A DNA stretch of 64,000 nucleotides from JAABSQ01 sp964573705 (GCA_964573705.1 CAZNLT010000004.1:1-64000), one strand, 5' to 3'. Shown: positions 17,356-26,900, numbered from the stretch's first letter. Notes: generated by a model from the letters alone, not told the origin. Made by a program: numbers and translations.

Positions 17356-19906
17356 GGGACTGATTCAAGGCGGGCGAAGGCCTTTTCTTCGCCCCGCCGT
17401 TCCGGTGCTGTTTGCTTTCATGGCGGGGGCCCTGGCGGGGTCTGCATTTCCCGGGCATAAAGCGATCGTATTCGGCGCCGGCTGGCTTACGGCCGGGGCC
17501 GCTCTCTTTTTTCTCCTGTTTCGCAAACGTCCCTCCGGAATATTTCTGCTCCTGATATTGGCCGCCCTGGGCTATCTGGGGATCGACCATCGGATCACCC
17601 CCGGCTTTCCCGCGGATCACATCAGCCGTTACGCCGACCATTTCAGCCCTGGAATCACCGGTCGAATCCACTCCGCCCCGGTCCCCTACGCAAGAGACGG
17701 GATTCGGTTCGTGTTGCAGGTGGATTCATTGGGAACCGATCCGGTGCCGGTGACCGGACGGTTGCGGGTATCTGCCCGAGGCGATCTTCCGGAACTCTCC
17801 GTGGGAGACCGAATCGCGTTTGCCGGCAAAATTCGCGGCATTCGAAATTTCAACAACCCGGGCGGTTTCGATTATGAGCGGCATATGGCGTTTCAGGGCT
17901 TGTGGGTAACCGCATACGTGCGAAAAGACAGCCTGGTCGTTCTGCAGAAAAACCGAAGCCCTTCCTGGATCGAAAGCATTCAGGAAAAAAGAAGCGAACT
18001 GGCCGGGGTGATCGAGAAGACGGCGGTTTCAGCGGTTTCCGAAGGGGTGCTGAAGGCCCTGATCATAGGGGATAAGAGCTCCATTTCAGACGACCTTCGG
18101 GAGCGGTTCAACCGGGCCGGCATCAGCCATCTGCTGGCGATTTCCGGTCTTCACATCGGCATCGTCGCCGGCCTCTTTTTCGGGATCTTCAGGGGGTTGC
18201 TCTCCTGGTGGCGGCCGCTTCTGTGGAATGGATGGCTTCATCCGGCGGCGGCGGGCCTGACCCTGGTTCCGGTTCTGGCATACGGATTGATTTCCGGAAT
18301 GTCTCCGGCCACCCAAAGGGCCCTGGTCATGGTTCTCGTTTTCCTGGTCACCTTTTGGGTCCGCAGAGAGCCCGACGTTCTCAATACCATCGCCCTGGCC
18401 GCTCTGGTGATCCTGATGGTTCATCCGCCGGCCCTGTTTTCCATTTCCTTTCAGCTCTCTTTTGCCGCGGTGATCGCTATCGTCTGGGGACTTTCCCGAG
18501 TGGTTCAACCGGTTCCGAAGGAGTTCACCCGATACGGCGTCTGGAAGCGTCGGCTGAAAACCTTCCTGTGGGTCTCCTTCTGGGCCGTAATCGGCACTCT
18601 GCCGTTGACCATGTTCTATTTCAACCAGGTGTCGTTTATCGGATTGGCCGCCAACCTGATTTTCATTCCGCTGATCGGATTCATAACGGTTCCGCTGGGC
18701 CTGTCAGGCGTGTTCCTCCATCTGATTAACCCTGCGCTCGGAGAGTGGTTTTTTCACGGCGCCCACCTGGTTGCGGCCTTTTCCCTGAAGATGGTTCCGT
18801 TTTTTGCGGAATTGCCTTGGGGGGCGATGCGGACGATTACGCCTACCCCCCTGGAAATCGGCTGCTATTATCTGTTGGTCTGGTCATTAGTGAACCTGCC
18901 GGCTTCATCCGATCCCTTAAAAAACAAAAATCGGATATGGACACCGAAACGGGTGCTGATATGCGTTCTGGTGATTTTTTCGGCGGATGTCGGCTACTGG
19001 GGTTACCAGCGCTTCGGTCGGGCGGACCTGCGGGTGACGGTCATGGATGTGGGCCAGGGGAGCGCGATACTGGCGGAATTGCCCGGGGGGCGGTGCCTGC
19101 TGATCGACGGCGGCGGGTTTTACGATAACTCGGTCTTCGATGTGGGGGCTCGGATTGTGGCCCCCATTTTGTGGCGAAAGAAAATCCGCACGGTAGACAC
19201 CATTGTGCTCACCCACCCGGACAGCGATCACCTGAACGGACTGCTTTTTATCGCGAAGCATTTTCATGTCCGAACCGTCTGGACATCGGGTGCGGACAAG
19301 GATACCGCCGGCTACCGGGAATTTATGGAGATCATTCGGCGGCACAGAATCGAACGCCCAGTTTTTCGAAGTTTATCCCGGCAGGTGGAGCTGGGGGCGC
19401 TCGATCTGGAGATTCTTTATCCGCCCGAGGATTTCTTTGATCAGGAAAAAGCGGCGGCATGGCAAAGGGAATCCAATAATGCATCCCTGGTGACCCTGCT
19501 CCGTTTCGGTGATGTGTCCTTCCTGTTCCCGGGAGATATTGAAGCGGAGGCCGAGGCGGAACTGGTCCGGCTTCAGGGGCAGAATCTGGACTGTACAGTC
19601 CTCATCGCGCCCCACCACGGCTGCCGCTCATCCAACAGCCCGGTTTTTGTGGACCATGCGGCCCCGGAGATCGTCATCACCTCCTCGGGATGGAAGAATC
19701 GTTTTCACTGTCCGCATCCCTCGGTGCTGAAGCGATACGCCGAACGCGGGTGCCGAATCTTCGGCACCGATCGCCACGGGGCGGTGGAGGTTCGCACCGA
19801 CGGGCGCGAGGTGCGAATCTCCACCGCCACTGGGTTCACGTCTCAGGAGATCATCTCAGAACACAGGGAAAGCAAAAGTTCGTATACTATCGGTTTACAA
19901 AAATAA
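17297..19906 (+). CDS. comEC: ComEC/Rec2 family DNA-uptake channel protein
   Basis: Up to 869 residues. The order is N-terminal helices and a DUF4131-like OB region, a polytopic Competence domain (LLAISGLHIGIVAG about 277-290, then many helices), and a C-terminal metallo-beta-lactamase-like domain (VMDVGQGSAILAEL, LTHPDSDHLNG, IAPHHGCRSSN). ComEC moves single-stranded DNA across the inner membrane, and the C-terminal domain is thought to act as a nuclease. The true start is uncertain: ATG 17297 overlaps murA by 59 bases, GTG 17330 by 26. Both keep the conserved RPAVPVLFAFMAGALAG segment. No other competence gene is nearby. Confidence 0.9.
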   Translation: MKPSRRNSPAWVLPFNGSGRGLIQGGRRPFLRPAVPVLFAFMAGALAGSAFPGHKAIVFGAGWLTAGAALFFLLFRKRPSGIFLLLILAALGYLGIDHRITPGFPADHISRYADHFSPGITGRIHSAPVPYARDGIRFVLQVDSLGTDPVPVTGRLRVSARGDLPELSVGDRIAFAGKIRGIRNFNNPGGFDYERHMAFQGLWVTAYVRKDSLVVLQKNRSPSWIESIQEKRSELAGVIEKTAVSAVSEGVLKALIIGDKSSISDDLRERFNRAGISHLLAISGLHIGIVAGLFFGIFRGLLSWWRPLLWNGWLHPAAAGLTLVPVLAYGLISGMSPATQRALVMVLVFLVTFWVRREPDVLNTIALAALVILMVHPPALFSISFQLSFAAVIAIVWGLSRVVQPVPKEFTRYGVWKRRLKTFLWVSFWAVIGTLPLTMFYFNQVSFIGLAANLIFIPLIGFITVPLGLSGVFLHLINPALGEWFFHGAHLVAAFSLKMVPFFAELPWGAMRTITPTPLEIGCYYLLVWSLVNLPASSDPLKNKNRIWTPKRVLICVLVIFSADVGYWGYQRFGRADLRVTVMDVGQGSAILAELPGGRCLLIDGGGFYDNSVFDVGARIVAPILWRKKIRTVDTIVLTHPDSDHLNGLLFIAKHFHVRTVWTSGADKDTAGYREFMEIIRRHRIERPVFRSLSRQVELGALDLEILYPPEDFFDQEKAAAWQRESNNASLVTLLRFGDVSFLFPGDIEAEAEAELVRLQGQNLDCTVLIAPHHGCRSSNSPVFVDHAAPEIVITSSGWKNRFHCPHPSVLKRYAERGCRIFGTDRHGAVEVRTDGREVRISTATGFTSQEIISEHRESKSSYTIGLQK

Positions 19907-20004
19907 CCGCACATTCTATAGAGACAACACACGCGTTTTTATTTGACTACAAATTCGGATTCGCGGTTCTATATAAAACGATTCTCAGGGAAAAGGAGAT
20001 CATC

Positions 20005-21255
20005 ATGAAAGATGTGGTTATTGTTTCCGCCTGCCGGACCCCCATCGGGGCGTTCGGGGGGACTTTGAAGGATATGAATGCCGCGGCCCTGGCCGCGGTG
20101 ACCATGAAAGAGGCGGTGAGCCGGGCCGGGATCGATCCGGCCCTGATCGACGATGTGCGCTACGGCTGCTGCATGGAGCCTTCGGACGCCCTCAACATCA
20201 CCCGGGTGGCGGCGCTGCTGGCGGGGATTCCGGATACGGTGACGGCGGCCACCATCAACCGGGTCTGCATTTCGGGCATGGAGGCGGTCATCTCGGGGAT
20301 GGCCATGATTCAGGCCGGCATGGCGGATGTCATCCTGGCCGGGGGGACCGAGCACATGTCCGGGGTCCCCTACGAGGTCCCGGCGGCCCGGTGGGGATGC
20401 CGGCTTCAGGACCAGGCTTTTGTGGACGCCATGATCCATGCCCTGCACTGCGGGTCTCACATCATTCCCCATCCCGAGGACGGGCCGGTGAATGCGGAGG
20501 AGCCGCCCCTGAGCATGTTCAAGGGCAAACCTTACATCATGGGCCATACCGCCGAATTCATCGCGCAGCACCTGGATATTTCCCGGGAGGAGATGGACGA
20601 GGTGGCCCTGCGCAGCCACAATGCGGCGGAACGGGCCAATCAGGAAGGGGAGTTCGCCGAGGAAATCGTGCCGGTGGAGGTCCCCCGACGAAAAAAAGAC
20701 CCGCTGGTTTTCGACAAAGACGAGCATTTTCGTCCCGGTTTGACGATGGCGGATCTCCAGAAACTGCCCGCAGCCTTCGTTCCCAAAATCGGCAAGGTGA
20801 CCGCCGGCAATTCCAGCGGCATCAACGACGGGTCCTCGGCCATGATCATCCTGTCGGCGGATAAGGCCCGGGAACTCGGGCTGACCCCGATGGCCCGCAT
20901 CAAAGCGGTGGGACGGGGGGCGTGTCATCCCTCCATCATGGGGCTGTCTCCGGTGCCGGCGGTTCATCATCTGATGAAACGCAGCGGTCTCAAGATCGCG
21001 GATTTCGAACTGGTCGAAATCAATGAAGCCTTTGCGGCCCAGTACATCGGATGCGAACGGGAACTCGGCTTGAAACGGGAACTCACCAACATCAACGGCT
21101 CGGGCATCGGTCTGGGCCATCCGGTGGGCGCCACCGGATGCCGCATCATGACCACCCTGCTGTACGGTATGCGAAAACGGGGCAACACTCTGGGGCTGGC
21201 CACCCTCTGCGGCGGGGGCGGGGTGTCCATGGCCTGCGCCCTGGAGGTCCTCTAA
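20005..21255 (+). CDS. Acetyl-CoA acetyltransferase (thiolase)
   Basis: ATG 20005 has an AAAAGGAG site seven bases upstream and begins MKDVVIVSACRTPIGAFGG, the classical thiolase start. The 416-residue protein carries the acyl-accepting cysteine (C88, NRVCISGMEAV), the NEAFA loop, GHPVGATGC with the active-site histidine, and the C-terminal CGGGG cysteine. It could make acetoacetyl-CoA or cleave 3-ketoacyl-CoA; the direction cannot be told from sequence. It is slightly longer than the usual 390-395 residues, with extra sequence around residues 140-175. It appears monocistronic and converges on rmuC. Confidence 0.92.
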   Translation: MKDVVIVSACRTPIGAFGGTLKDMNAAALAAVTMKEAVSRAGIDPALIDDVRYGCCMEPSDALNITRVAALLAGIPDTVTAATINRVCISGMEAVISGMAMIQAGMADVILAGGTEHMSGVPYEVPAARWGCRLQDQAFVDAMIHALHCGSHIIPHPEDGPVNAEEPPLSMFKGKPYIMGHTAEFIAQHLDISREEMDEVALRSHNAAERANQEGEFAEEIVPVEVPRRKKDPLVFDKDEHFRPGLTMADLQKLPAAFVPKIGKVTAGNSSGINDGSSAMIILSADKARELGLTPMARIKAVGRGACHPSIMGLSPVPAVHHLMKRSGLKIADFELVEINEAFAAQYIGCERELGLKRELTNINGSGIGLGHPVGATGCRIMTTLLYGMRKRGNTLGLATLCGGGGVSMACALEVL

Positions 21256-21301
21256 GCGGAACGGTTTCACGCCGGAAGGGACCCGCGCCGGCGCCTTCCT
21301 T

Positions 21302-22714
21302 CTAAGTGTCGTCGGCGTCTTCTTCGATGAACTCTTCGGGATTCATGGGCGTTCGGGCCCGGGTATGGATGGGATTCGGAAGGCGCTCATCCGGATCTTC
21401 TCCGATCCCCATCTCCTGAAACCGCCGCATGGCCGGCAGCAGCCGGCGCTCCAGCGATCCCACCGAGCGGTTGAACCCGTCCAGGGTGCGGTTGAGATGA
21501 ATGCCGAGGTCCCCCAGATGGCCGATGAAGGTCTCCATGCGCCGGAACAGCTCCTTTCCTTCTTCGGCGATTCGGCGGGCGTTTTCGGTCATGCGATGCT
21601 GCTGCCATCCCCAGGCCACCGACCGCAGCAGGGCGATCAGGGTCACCGGGGTGGTGACCAGGACCCGCTGATCCACCGCATATTCGAGTATGCCGGGGTC
21701 TTTTTCAAAGGCCGCCGACAGACAGGCCTCATTGGGGATGAACATGACCACGAAATCCGGCGCTTCCTCGAACTGGGACCAGTATTTTTTCTGGCTCAGC
21801 TCCCGAACCCGCCCCTGAAGGGCCTTGGCGTGGTCCCCAAGGCGCCGGGAGCGAAACCCCTCGTCTTCCGATCCCACGGCCTCGAGATAGGCCTCCAGGG
21901 GCGCCTTGGAATCCACCGGGAGCTTGCCCCCGTGGGGCAGATGGACGACCATGTCGGGCCGGCCGGTGTCGCCGCCCCGGACCTGTTCGGAGAAGTCCAC
22001 ATGCTTGACCATGCCGGCCATTTCCACCACCCGGCGGAGCTGGATTTCCCCCCACCGCCCCCGGACCGTCGAAGACTTGAGGGCCTGGGTCAGGGTGACG
22101 GTGGCGGTCTGAAGCTCGGACTGGGTTCGGGAGAGCTGGTTCAACTGGGTTCGCAGGCCCTCGTAGGCGCCTTCCCGTTTTTGCTCTAATTCCCTTAAAT
22201 GACCGTCCAGGGCGGTGAGATTCTCTTTGACCGGGTCCACCAGTTGCCTGATTTCGGCCTTCTGCAGGTTCCAGTCCCCCTTGAACTGGTTCAGCAGGGA
22301 CCGGGTATTTTCCCCGGCCCGGTTCAGGAAGGCTTCGGAGTTGCTTTTTAGAATTCGATGGGCCAGCACCTCAAAGGCATCTCGCATCTGGTCCCGTGCG
22401 GTCTCCGCCCATTGCAGCTTTTCGGCGTCCGCGGTTCGGGCCGCCTGAATTCCCGCACGTTCAATCCGAAGTGCTTCAATTTCCTCCTGATGGTCCTGCA
22501 GGGCCGGCTCCAACCGGTCGATTTTGGCAGTAAGCCCGTCCCGTTCGGTCGTGAGACGGGCGATCCGGATTTCCAGGTCCGCGGTTTGACGCCCCCGGGC
22601 GGCCCGGGACCACAGCCAGGTGATCAGAATTCCAAACAGAAGGCCGCACAGAAAAACTCCGGCACTGATGAGCCATCGGGTCTGATCCGGGGTGAGCGGG
22701 ATGGAAAGGTTCAT
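21302..22714 (-). CDS. rmuC: DNA recombination protein RmuC
   Basis: A 470-residue protein when started at ATG 22714 (MNLSIPLTPDQTRW); a TTG at 22753 would add 13 residues. One N-terminal membrane helix (about 15-37) is followed by a long coiled coil (about 45-190) and the RmuC domain (from about RGRWGEIQLRRVVEMAGM to residue 430). RmuC proteins are predicted PD-(D/E)XK-fold nucleases that limit inversions at short inverted repeats. The presence of many palindromic repeats in this window is an interesting context, but no link is shown. Confidence 0.9.
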   Translation of the reverse strand: MNLSIPLTPDQTRWLISAGVFLCGLLFGILITWLWSRAARGRQTADLEIRIARLTTERDGLTAKIDRLEPALQDHQEEIEALRIERAGIQAARTADAEKLQWAETARDQMRDAFEVLAHRILKSNSEAFLNRAGENTRSLLNQFKGDWNLQKAEIRQLVDPVKENLTALDGHLRELEQKREGAYEGLRTQLNQLSRTQSELQTATVTLTQALKSSTVRGRWGEIQLRRVVEMAGMVKHVDFSEQVRGGDTGRPDMVVHLPHGGKLPVDSKAPLEAYLEAVGSEDEGFRSRRLGDHAKALQGRVRELSQKKYWSQFEEAPDFVVMFIPNEACLSAAFEKDPGILEYAVDQRVLVTTPVTLIALLRSVAWGWQQHRMTENARRIAEEGKELFRRMETFIGHLGDLGIHLNRTLDGFNRSVGSLERRLLPAMRRFQEMGIGEDPDERLPNPIHTRARTPMNPEEFIEEDADDT

Positions 22715-22805
22715 GGTGAAGGGTTTGATATCAGGGCGCCGCGGGTGTGTCAATGTGTCCGAGAGGACCAGGTTTCAAATGAATGGCTTTGATCGCCTAT
22801 AATCA

Positions 22806-22826
22806 GGCCGAAACGATGATCATGGC
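22806..22826. repeat. Dispersed hairpin repeat, single arm (copy D)
   Basis: One exact copy of GGCCGAAACGATGATCATGG lies between rmuC and the sensor kinase gene. The opposite arm is only vaguely recognisable (TTTGATCGCC about 22781-22792). The rest of the 299-base gap holds a possible weak TTGACG/GATACT promoter pair at 22972 and 22996. Confidence 0.75.
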
Positions 22827-23013
22827 AAAAATAATCGAACGGCCCGTGTTTTGCATGAACCTTGATTGAAAGAACAGGGTTGTATCGGAAAATCCAGGAA
22901 CCCGGGAGAGTAGGATAAATCTACCGGAGAATACGGTTCTTCATCCATTGATTTAAGCGGGTGCATCTGATTTGACGTCATATTGAAATCACCCCGATAC
23001 TCTTTTCCTCGAA

Positions 23014-24267
23014 ATGGATATGGGTCTCATGAGCGGCTACTTTGACTGTTTGAAAAAAGTTTATTTTTTTAATGCGTTAACCGATGCTGATGTTCATCAG
23101 ATTGAACAGGTCTGCCGGGAGGAGGTGTATGCGGCCAAGGAGGTCATTTTCCATGAAGGGGATGAAGGGGATCGTTTTTTCATCATTCTCGACGGCCATG
23201 TCGAGATCTGGAAGGATTATCCCTCGGTGGAGCAGGACCTTCTGGCGGTATACGGCCCTTTGTCCCTGTTCGGAGAGTTGGCGCTGATCGACCACTCCCC
23301 TCGAAGCGCTACGGTGGTGGCTGGCGCTCCGGTCCGGCTGCTTTCCATTCTGCGGGAGGATTTCGAAGAGATTATCGCCGGGTCGGCGCCCATTTCCCTG
23401 TCCATTATGAAAGCGATCACCGCCACCGTTCGCCGTCGCACCAATGAATACGTCAACAACCTGCGAGCCGGAAATCGATGTCTGAAACAAGCCTATGAAG
23501 AGTTGAAGATCGAGGCGCAGGAGCGAAAAGACCTGGAAGAACGGCTTCGGCAGGCGGAAAAGCTGGAAGCGGTGGCGACCCTGGCGGGCGGGGTGGCCCA
23601 TGACTTCAACAATCTGCTGATGTGTATTCAGGGGAATATTTCCCTGATTCAACTACAGATCGACCCGGAGCACCCGGTATCCAAAAAGTTGAGAGATATC
23701 GAAGGGTATATCCAGTGCGGCGGCGCCCTCACCAAACGGATGTTGGGATTTGCCAGGACCGGCCCCTATTCGGTTGTGACCCTGGGGATCAATGAACTCA
23801 TGGGTCGAAGCCTTCGGCGGCTTCGGTTAAGAAGCGATCGTATTCGCATTTCCGAGCGCTTGGAGGAGAACGGGTGGTCGGTGGCGGTCAACCCGGAGGA
23901 GATGGAACAGGCCCTGGTGAATCTCTACTGCAATGCCTGCGAGGCCATGCCGGACGGCGGAACCCTGCGCCTCGGCACCCATAATCGTCTGATTGACGAC
24001 AAGCAGGCCAGGCTGTTGCGGGTCCGCCCCGGCCGATATGTCGAAATCGCTATTTCCGATACCGGCGGAGGGATGTGTGAAATGACCCGCCACCGCATCT
24101 TCGACCCGTTTTTTACCACCAAGGAGATGGGAAAGGGGGCGGGATTGGGGCTGGCCTCCACCTACAGCGTGGTCAAAAACCATGCCGGGGCCATTTACGT
24201 CGACAGCGAACTGGGAAAAGGAACCACCTTCACCGTCTATCTGCCGGCGGATTCCGGCTCTGAATAA
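23014..24267 (+). CDS. Sensor histidine kinase with N-terminal cyclic-nucleotide-binding domain
   Basis: A 417-residue soluble protein. Residues 1-125 form a cNMP-binding/CRP-like beta-roll (EEVIFHEGDEGDRFFIILDGHVEIW, GPLSLFGELALIDHSPRSATV). A coiled linker (about 140-180) follows. The kinase core has the phospho-acceptor H-box (GGVAHDFNNLL, about 191-201), N-box (ALVNLYCNACEAMPDGG), DTGGGM G1 box, DPFFTT F-box and GAGLGLASTYSVV G2 box, in NtrB style. No membrane segment is seen, so a cytoplasmic signal is expected. No response regulator is adjacent. ATG 23029 (MSGYF) is a possible alternative start. Confidence 0.9.
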   Translation: MDMGLMSGYFDCLKKVYFFNALTDADVHQIEQVCREEVYAAKEVIFHEGDEGDRFFIILDGHVEIWKDYPSVEQDLLAVYGPLSLFGELALIDHSPRSATVVAGAPVRLLSILREDFEEIIAGSAPISLSIMKAITATVRRRTNEYVNNLRAGNRCLKQAYEELKIEAQERKDLEERLRQAEKLEAVATLAGGVAHDFNNLLMCIQGNISLIQLQIDPEHPVSKKLRDIEGYIQCGGALTKRMLGFARTGPYSVVTLGINELMGRSLRRLRLRSDRIRISERLEENGWSVAVNPEEMEQALVNLYCNACEAMPDGGTLRLGTHNRLIDDKQARLLRVRPGRYVEIAISDTGGGMCEMTRHRIFDPFFTTKEMGKGAGLGLASTYSVVKNHAGAIYVDSELGKGTTFTVYLPADSGSE

Positions 24268-24277
24268 AGCCTCGGCT

Positions 24278-24337
24278 TGATCATTGTTTCGGCCAATCCT
24301 GGCCAAGCCCGAAAGATGGCTGAACCGTGATCATGGT
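24278..24337. repeat. Dispersed hairpin repeat, degenerate (copy C)
   Basis: TGATCATTGTTTCGGCC at 24278-24294 and the inverted, degraded arm GCTGAACCGTGATCATGGTC ending at 24337 bracket a short loop. It lies immediately after the sensor kinase stop codon. Confidence 0.65.
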
Positions 24338-24371
24338 CAAAGCCTCCGATCCCCCCGGCCCCCTGTAATAA

Positions 24372-24410
24372 AACGGCCCCGCCGGCGATGAGGATACCGG
24401 CGGGGCCGTT
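24372..24410 (-). terminator. Terminator of the leftward vWA/OmpA lipoprotein gene
   Basis: A perfect 14-bp stem (AACGGCCCCGCCGG at 24372-24385, complement at 24397-24410) with an 11-base loop. On the minus strand it is followed by TTTTATTA and starts 20 bases after the stop at 24431. Confidence 0.8.
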
Positions 24411-24430
24411 GTTGCACAGGGGCGGAATCT

Positions 24431-25729
24431 TTATCGAATACTCAGCGGTTTCATGTTCACCCGCCGGTTCTCTGCCCGGCCCTGCGGCGTAATGTTGGGG
24501 GCACTCGGCTCTGTGAAACCGTATCCCACTGCGGTCACCCGGCTGGCCGGAACGCCGGACCTCAGCAGGTAGGCCTGGACCGCCTTGGCCCGTTTCAGGG
24601 AGAGGTCCATGTTGTAAGCCGCCGAACCGATAGTGTCGGTATGCCCCCGGGCCACGACCATCAGGTTCGGGTTGAGCTTCAGGACGGCCGCCACCGAATC
24701 CAGCACCGAATAGTATTCGGGTTTAATTTTCCATTCGTTGAAATCGAAGCGGATGTGCTGGATGATCCAGCACCCGCGGGTATTCACCTCTGCGCCCCTG
24801 GGGGTGCGCGGGCAGTCGTCCATATCATCCGCAACCCCGTCCCCGTCCCGATCCCGGACCACATAGACGGAAACCCCCTCCGCTTCGGGTTCTTCGGAGG
24901 AAAGGGCACACCCCTCGGCGTCCACCGGGGTTCCTCTCGGGGTGGTGCCGGGACACTGATCCCGGTGATCGGGGACCCCGTCTCCGTCGCTGTCTTCCTC
25001 CCGGGCGGTGAGGTCGGTCAGGAATACCTCTTTCACAAACGCGGCGGCGCCTTCGGGCGGATAGATGGCTTCCGCGTCCACCATGAAGCCGCACTCTCCG
25101 ATATCGGTCACCTCCTCCATGATCTTTCTTCCGGTGCGGTGGTCCCCCACGAATACGGTGAAGATGCAGACCGAATCGCCGAATTCCGCTTTCAGTTCCC
25201 GAGCCGGGGGAACCGGATCATCGGCCAGAATCCCATCAGTGATGATGATCACGGCGGTCTTTCCGCTCAAGGGCCTCAGATCCGCCCTCGACTCGGTGAG
25301 GGCGAGCCCCAGCGGGCTTTTCCCGCCGGCCTCCACGCTGTACAGAACCGATTCGAAATTATTGTCGGCATTCTCCCCGGAAAATCCGTACATCAGATCG
25401 GACTGGAACGCGAAGGGCGAATCGGCATTGCCGAAGGTGCGAAGCGCTCCTTTGAGCGGAATATCCGGGATCGTCTGATGAATCCTTCGGACGACCTCCT
25501 TGGCCAGATAGATCTTCTGGTTTTCCGCATAGGTATCCCCCATGGAACCCGAAGCGTCCAGCAGGATGATATAGTTGTCCGTCTCCTGGGTATACTGGCC
25601 GGATCGAAGCTGGGGGGTCAAATCCTGGGGGGTGAAAGCGGGCTGGTGTCGGTGGGTGGCGCATCCGATCAAGCAGAGGGCCGCAGACAGGGCGACCGCC
25701 GTCACTATTCTGAGACAGGCATTCCTCAT
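24431..25729 (-). CDS. Lipoprotein with von Willebrand A, TSP3 and OmpA domains (first paralogue)
   Basis: A 432-residue outer-membrane lipoprotein candidate: signal peptide with lipobox LIGC (Cys23, followed by Ala). A vWA domain (about 50-215) has the MIDAS DASGS at 57-61. Calcium-binding thrombospondin type 3 repeats follow (DSDGDGVPDHRDQCP and DRDGDGVADDMDDCP, about 222-300). A C-terminal OmpA peptidoglycan-binding domain (about 305-432) keeps the DAP-binding Asp (GHTD) and Arg (LSLKRA). It would tether the envelope and bind a partner through vWA. A close paralogue lies at 29540-30850. Its own ribosome site (AAGGAGG) follows an intergenic hairpin. Confidence 0.88.
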   Translation of the reverse strand: MRNACLRIVTAVALSAALCLIGCATHRHQPAFTPQDLTPQLRSGQYTQETDNYIILLDASGSMGDTYAENQKIYLAKEVVRRIHQTIPDIPLKGALRTFGNADSPFAFQSDLMYGFSGENADNNFESVLYSVEAGGKSPLGLALTESRADLRPLSGKTAVIIITDGILADDPVPPARELKAEFGDSVCIFTVFVGDHRTGRKIMEEVTDIGECGFMVDAEAIYPPEGAAAFVKEVFLTDLTAREEDSDGDGVPDHRDQCPGTTPRGTPVDAEGCALSSEEPEAEGVSVYVVRDRDGDGVADDMDDCPRTPRGAEVNTRGCWIIQHIRFDFNEWKIKPEYYSVLDSVAAVLKLNPNLMVVARGHTDTIGSAAYNMDLSLKRAKAVQAYLLRSGVPASRVTAVGYGFTEPSAPNITPQGRAENRRVNMKPLSIR

Positions 25730-25749
25730 ATGGAAGCCTCCTTATTGAA

Positions 25750-25796
25750 TACCTCCTCGCAATGCCGGAAAATCGCTCCGGCATCTTGAGGAGGTA
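25750..25796. promoter_or_regulatory. Intercistronic hairpin between two OmpA-family genes
   Basis: 20-base arms (25750-25769 and 25777-25796) pair with three mismatches around a seven-base loop. No T-run follows on either strand, so a processing or mRNA-stability hairpin fits better than a terminator. It lies between the stop of the upstream OmpA gene and the ribosome site of the next. Confidence 0.55.
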
Positions 25797-25826
25797 TACG
25801 GATTCAAGGTAAAAATCGCCTGCGAA

Positions 25827-26900
25827 TTACCAGATGGGGTTCAACTCCACCCGCCGGTTTTTGGCACGGCCTTCCTTGGTGGCGTTGGTGGCGATGGGCC
25901 GGGTTTCACCGTATCCCACCGTGGTTAATCGCGAGGAGGCGATGCCGCCCTGGTTGACCAGATAGTTTTGGACCGCATTGGCCCGCCGCTGGGAAAGATC
26001 CATATTGTAGGCATGGGCGCCGATGCTGTCGGTATGCCCCTGAATCTCCACCCGCAGACCCGGGTTGGCTGCCATCACCTCGATCACGTCGTCCAGCATC
26101 GAGTAATACTGCGGTTTGACCACAGCCTTGTCGAAGTCGAAGAGGTAATCCTGGTTCAGTACCCAACAGCCTCTTTCATCGATTACGGCGCCGGCCGGGG
26201 TGCCCGGGCAGATATCGCTGGCATCCGGCACGCCGTCTTGATCGGTATCCCTGGGGGCCGGAGCCGGAGCGGCATCCTCCTCAATCGGGCAGCCGAACTC
26301 ATCCACTTCCACCCCCATGGGGGTGTTCGGGCAGCGGTCCAGCCGATCGATGACCCCGTCGCCGTCGCTGTCTTTTTCCACGACCACGACTTCTTCTTCA
26401 ACCACAGCGGTGGTTGGCCCGCTGTAAGCGGAGAGGATGGAAGCCAGCGTCGCGCCGCTGTAGGCGGTAGGGCTTTTTCCGAAAACAATTTCTCCGTTCT
26501 TGACGGTGGCGAATTGGGTGCCGGTCATGGCTTCCGCCGCTTCGGGAGAAAGGGTCAATCCATAAGCATTCAAGATTGCATGGAGGTCTCCGGCGCTGTA
26601 AGCGGTGGGGCTTTTTCCGAAGACGACCCCGCCGTCGGATGCTTTTGCAAACCCGGTGGGAAGATCATCGGAGACGGCATTCGGGGACAGCTCATACCCG
26701 TAGGCCTCCATGATGTTGTTGATTTCCGCGGGGCTGTAAGCGGTCGGGCTCTTGGAATAGACCAGGGTTCCGTCTTTGACGACAGCGAAGGTGGTCGGCA
26801 CGTCACCGGCATCCTGCGGTTGCAGGTCCACCGCAAATGAAGGTGTGCCGAGGCACAGACACAATGCGGCACACAGTCCGAACATAATAATTTTTTTCAT
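25827..26900 (-). CDS. OmpA-family protein with TSP3 repeats and three KSPTAYS repeats
   Basis: A 357-residue exported protein: a Sec signal peptide (residues 1-23, cleavage likely after SFA). Three degenerate 46-residue repeats follow, each with (V/F)xxKSPTAYS (at about 50, 96 and 142), then an ILxAYG-type helix. A valine/glutamate linker, two TSP3-type calcium repeats (DSDGDGVIDRLDRCP, DTDQDGVPDASDICP) and a C-terminal OmpA domain with GHTD and LSQRRA complete it. It lacks a lipobox, so it is probably periplasmic and bound to peptidoglycan. I do not recognise the N-terminal repeats. It is upstream in the same direction as the vWA lipoprotein gene. Confidence 0.82.
   Translation of the reverse strand: MKKIIMFGLCAALCLCLGTPSFAVDLQPQDAGDVPTTFAVVKDGTLVYSKSPTAYSPAEINNIMEAYGYELSPNAVSDDLPTGFAKASDGGVVFGKSPTAYSAGDLHAILNAYGLTLSPEAAEAMTGTQFATVKNGEIVFGKSPTAYSGATLASILSAYSGPTTAVVEEEVVVVEKDSDGDGVIDRLDRCPNTPMGVEVDEFGCPIEEDAAPAPAPRDTDQDGVPDASDICPGTPAGAVIDERGCWVLNQDYLFDFDKAVVKPQYYSMLDDVIEVMAANPGLRVEIQGHTDSIGAHAYNMDLSQRRANAVQNYLVNQGGIASSRLTTVGYGETRPIATNATKEGRAKNRRVELNPIW

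Noticed and set aside
19943..19975. TTGACT and TATATAAA upstream of the thiolase as a promoter
   Set aside because: The spacer is about 21 bases, outside the normal range for sigma-70.
21270..21300. Possible terminator between thiolase and rmuC (GGAAGG...CCTTCC)
   Set aside because: The stem is short and there is no T-run on either strand; evidence is too weak to list.
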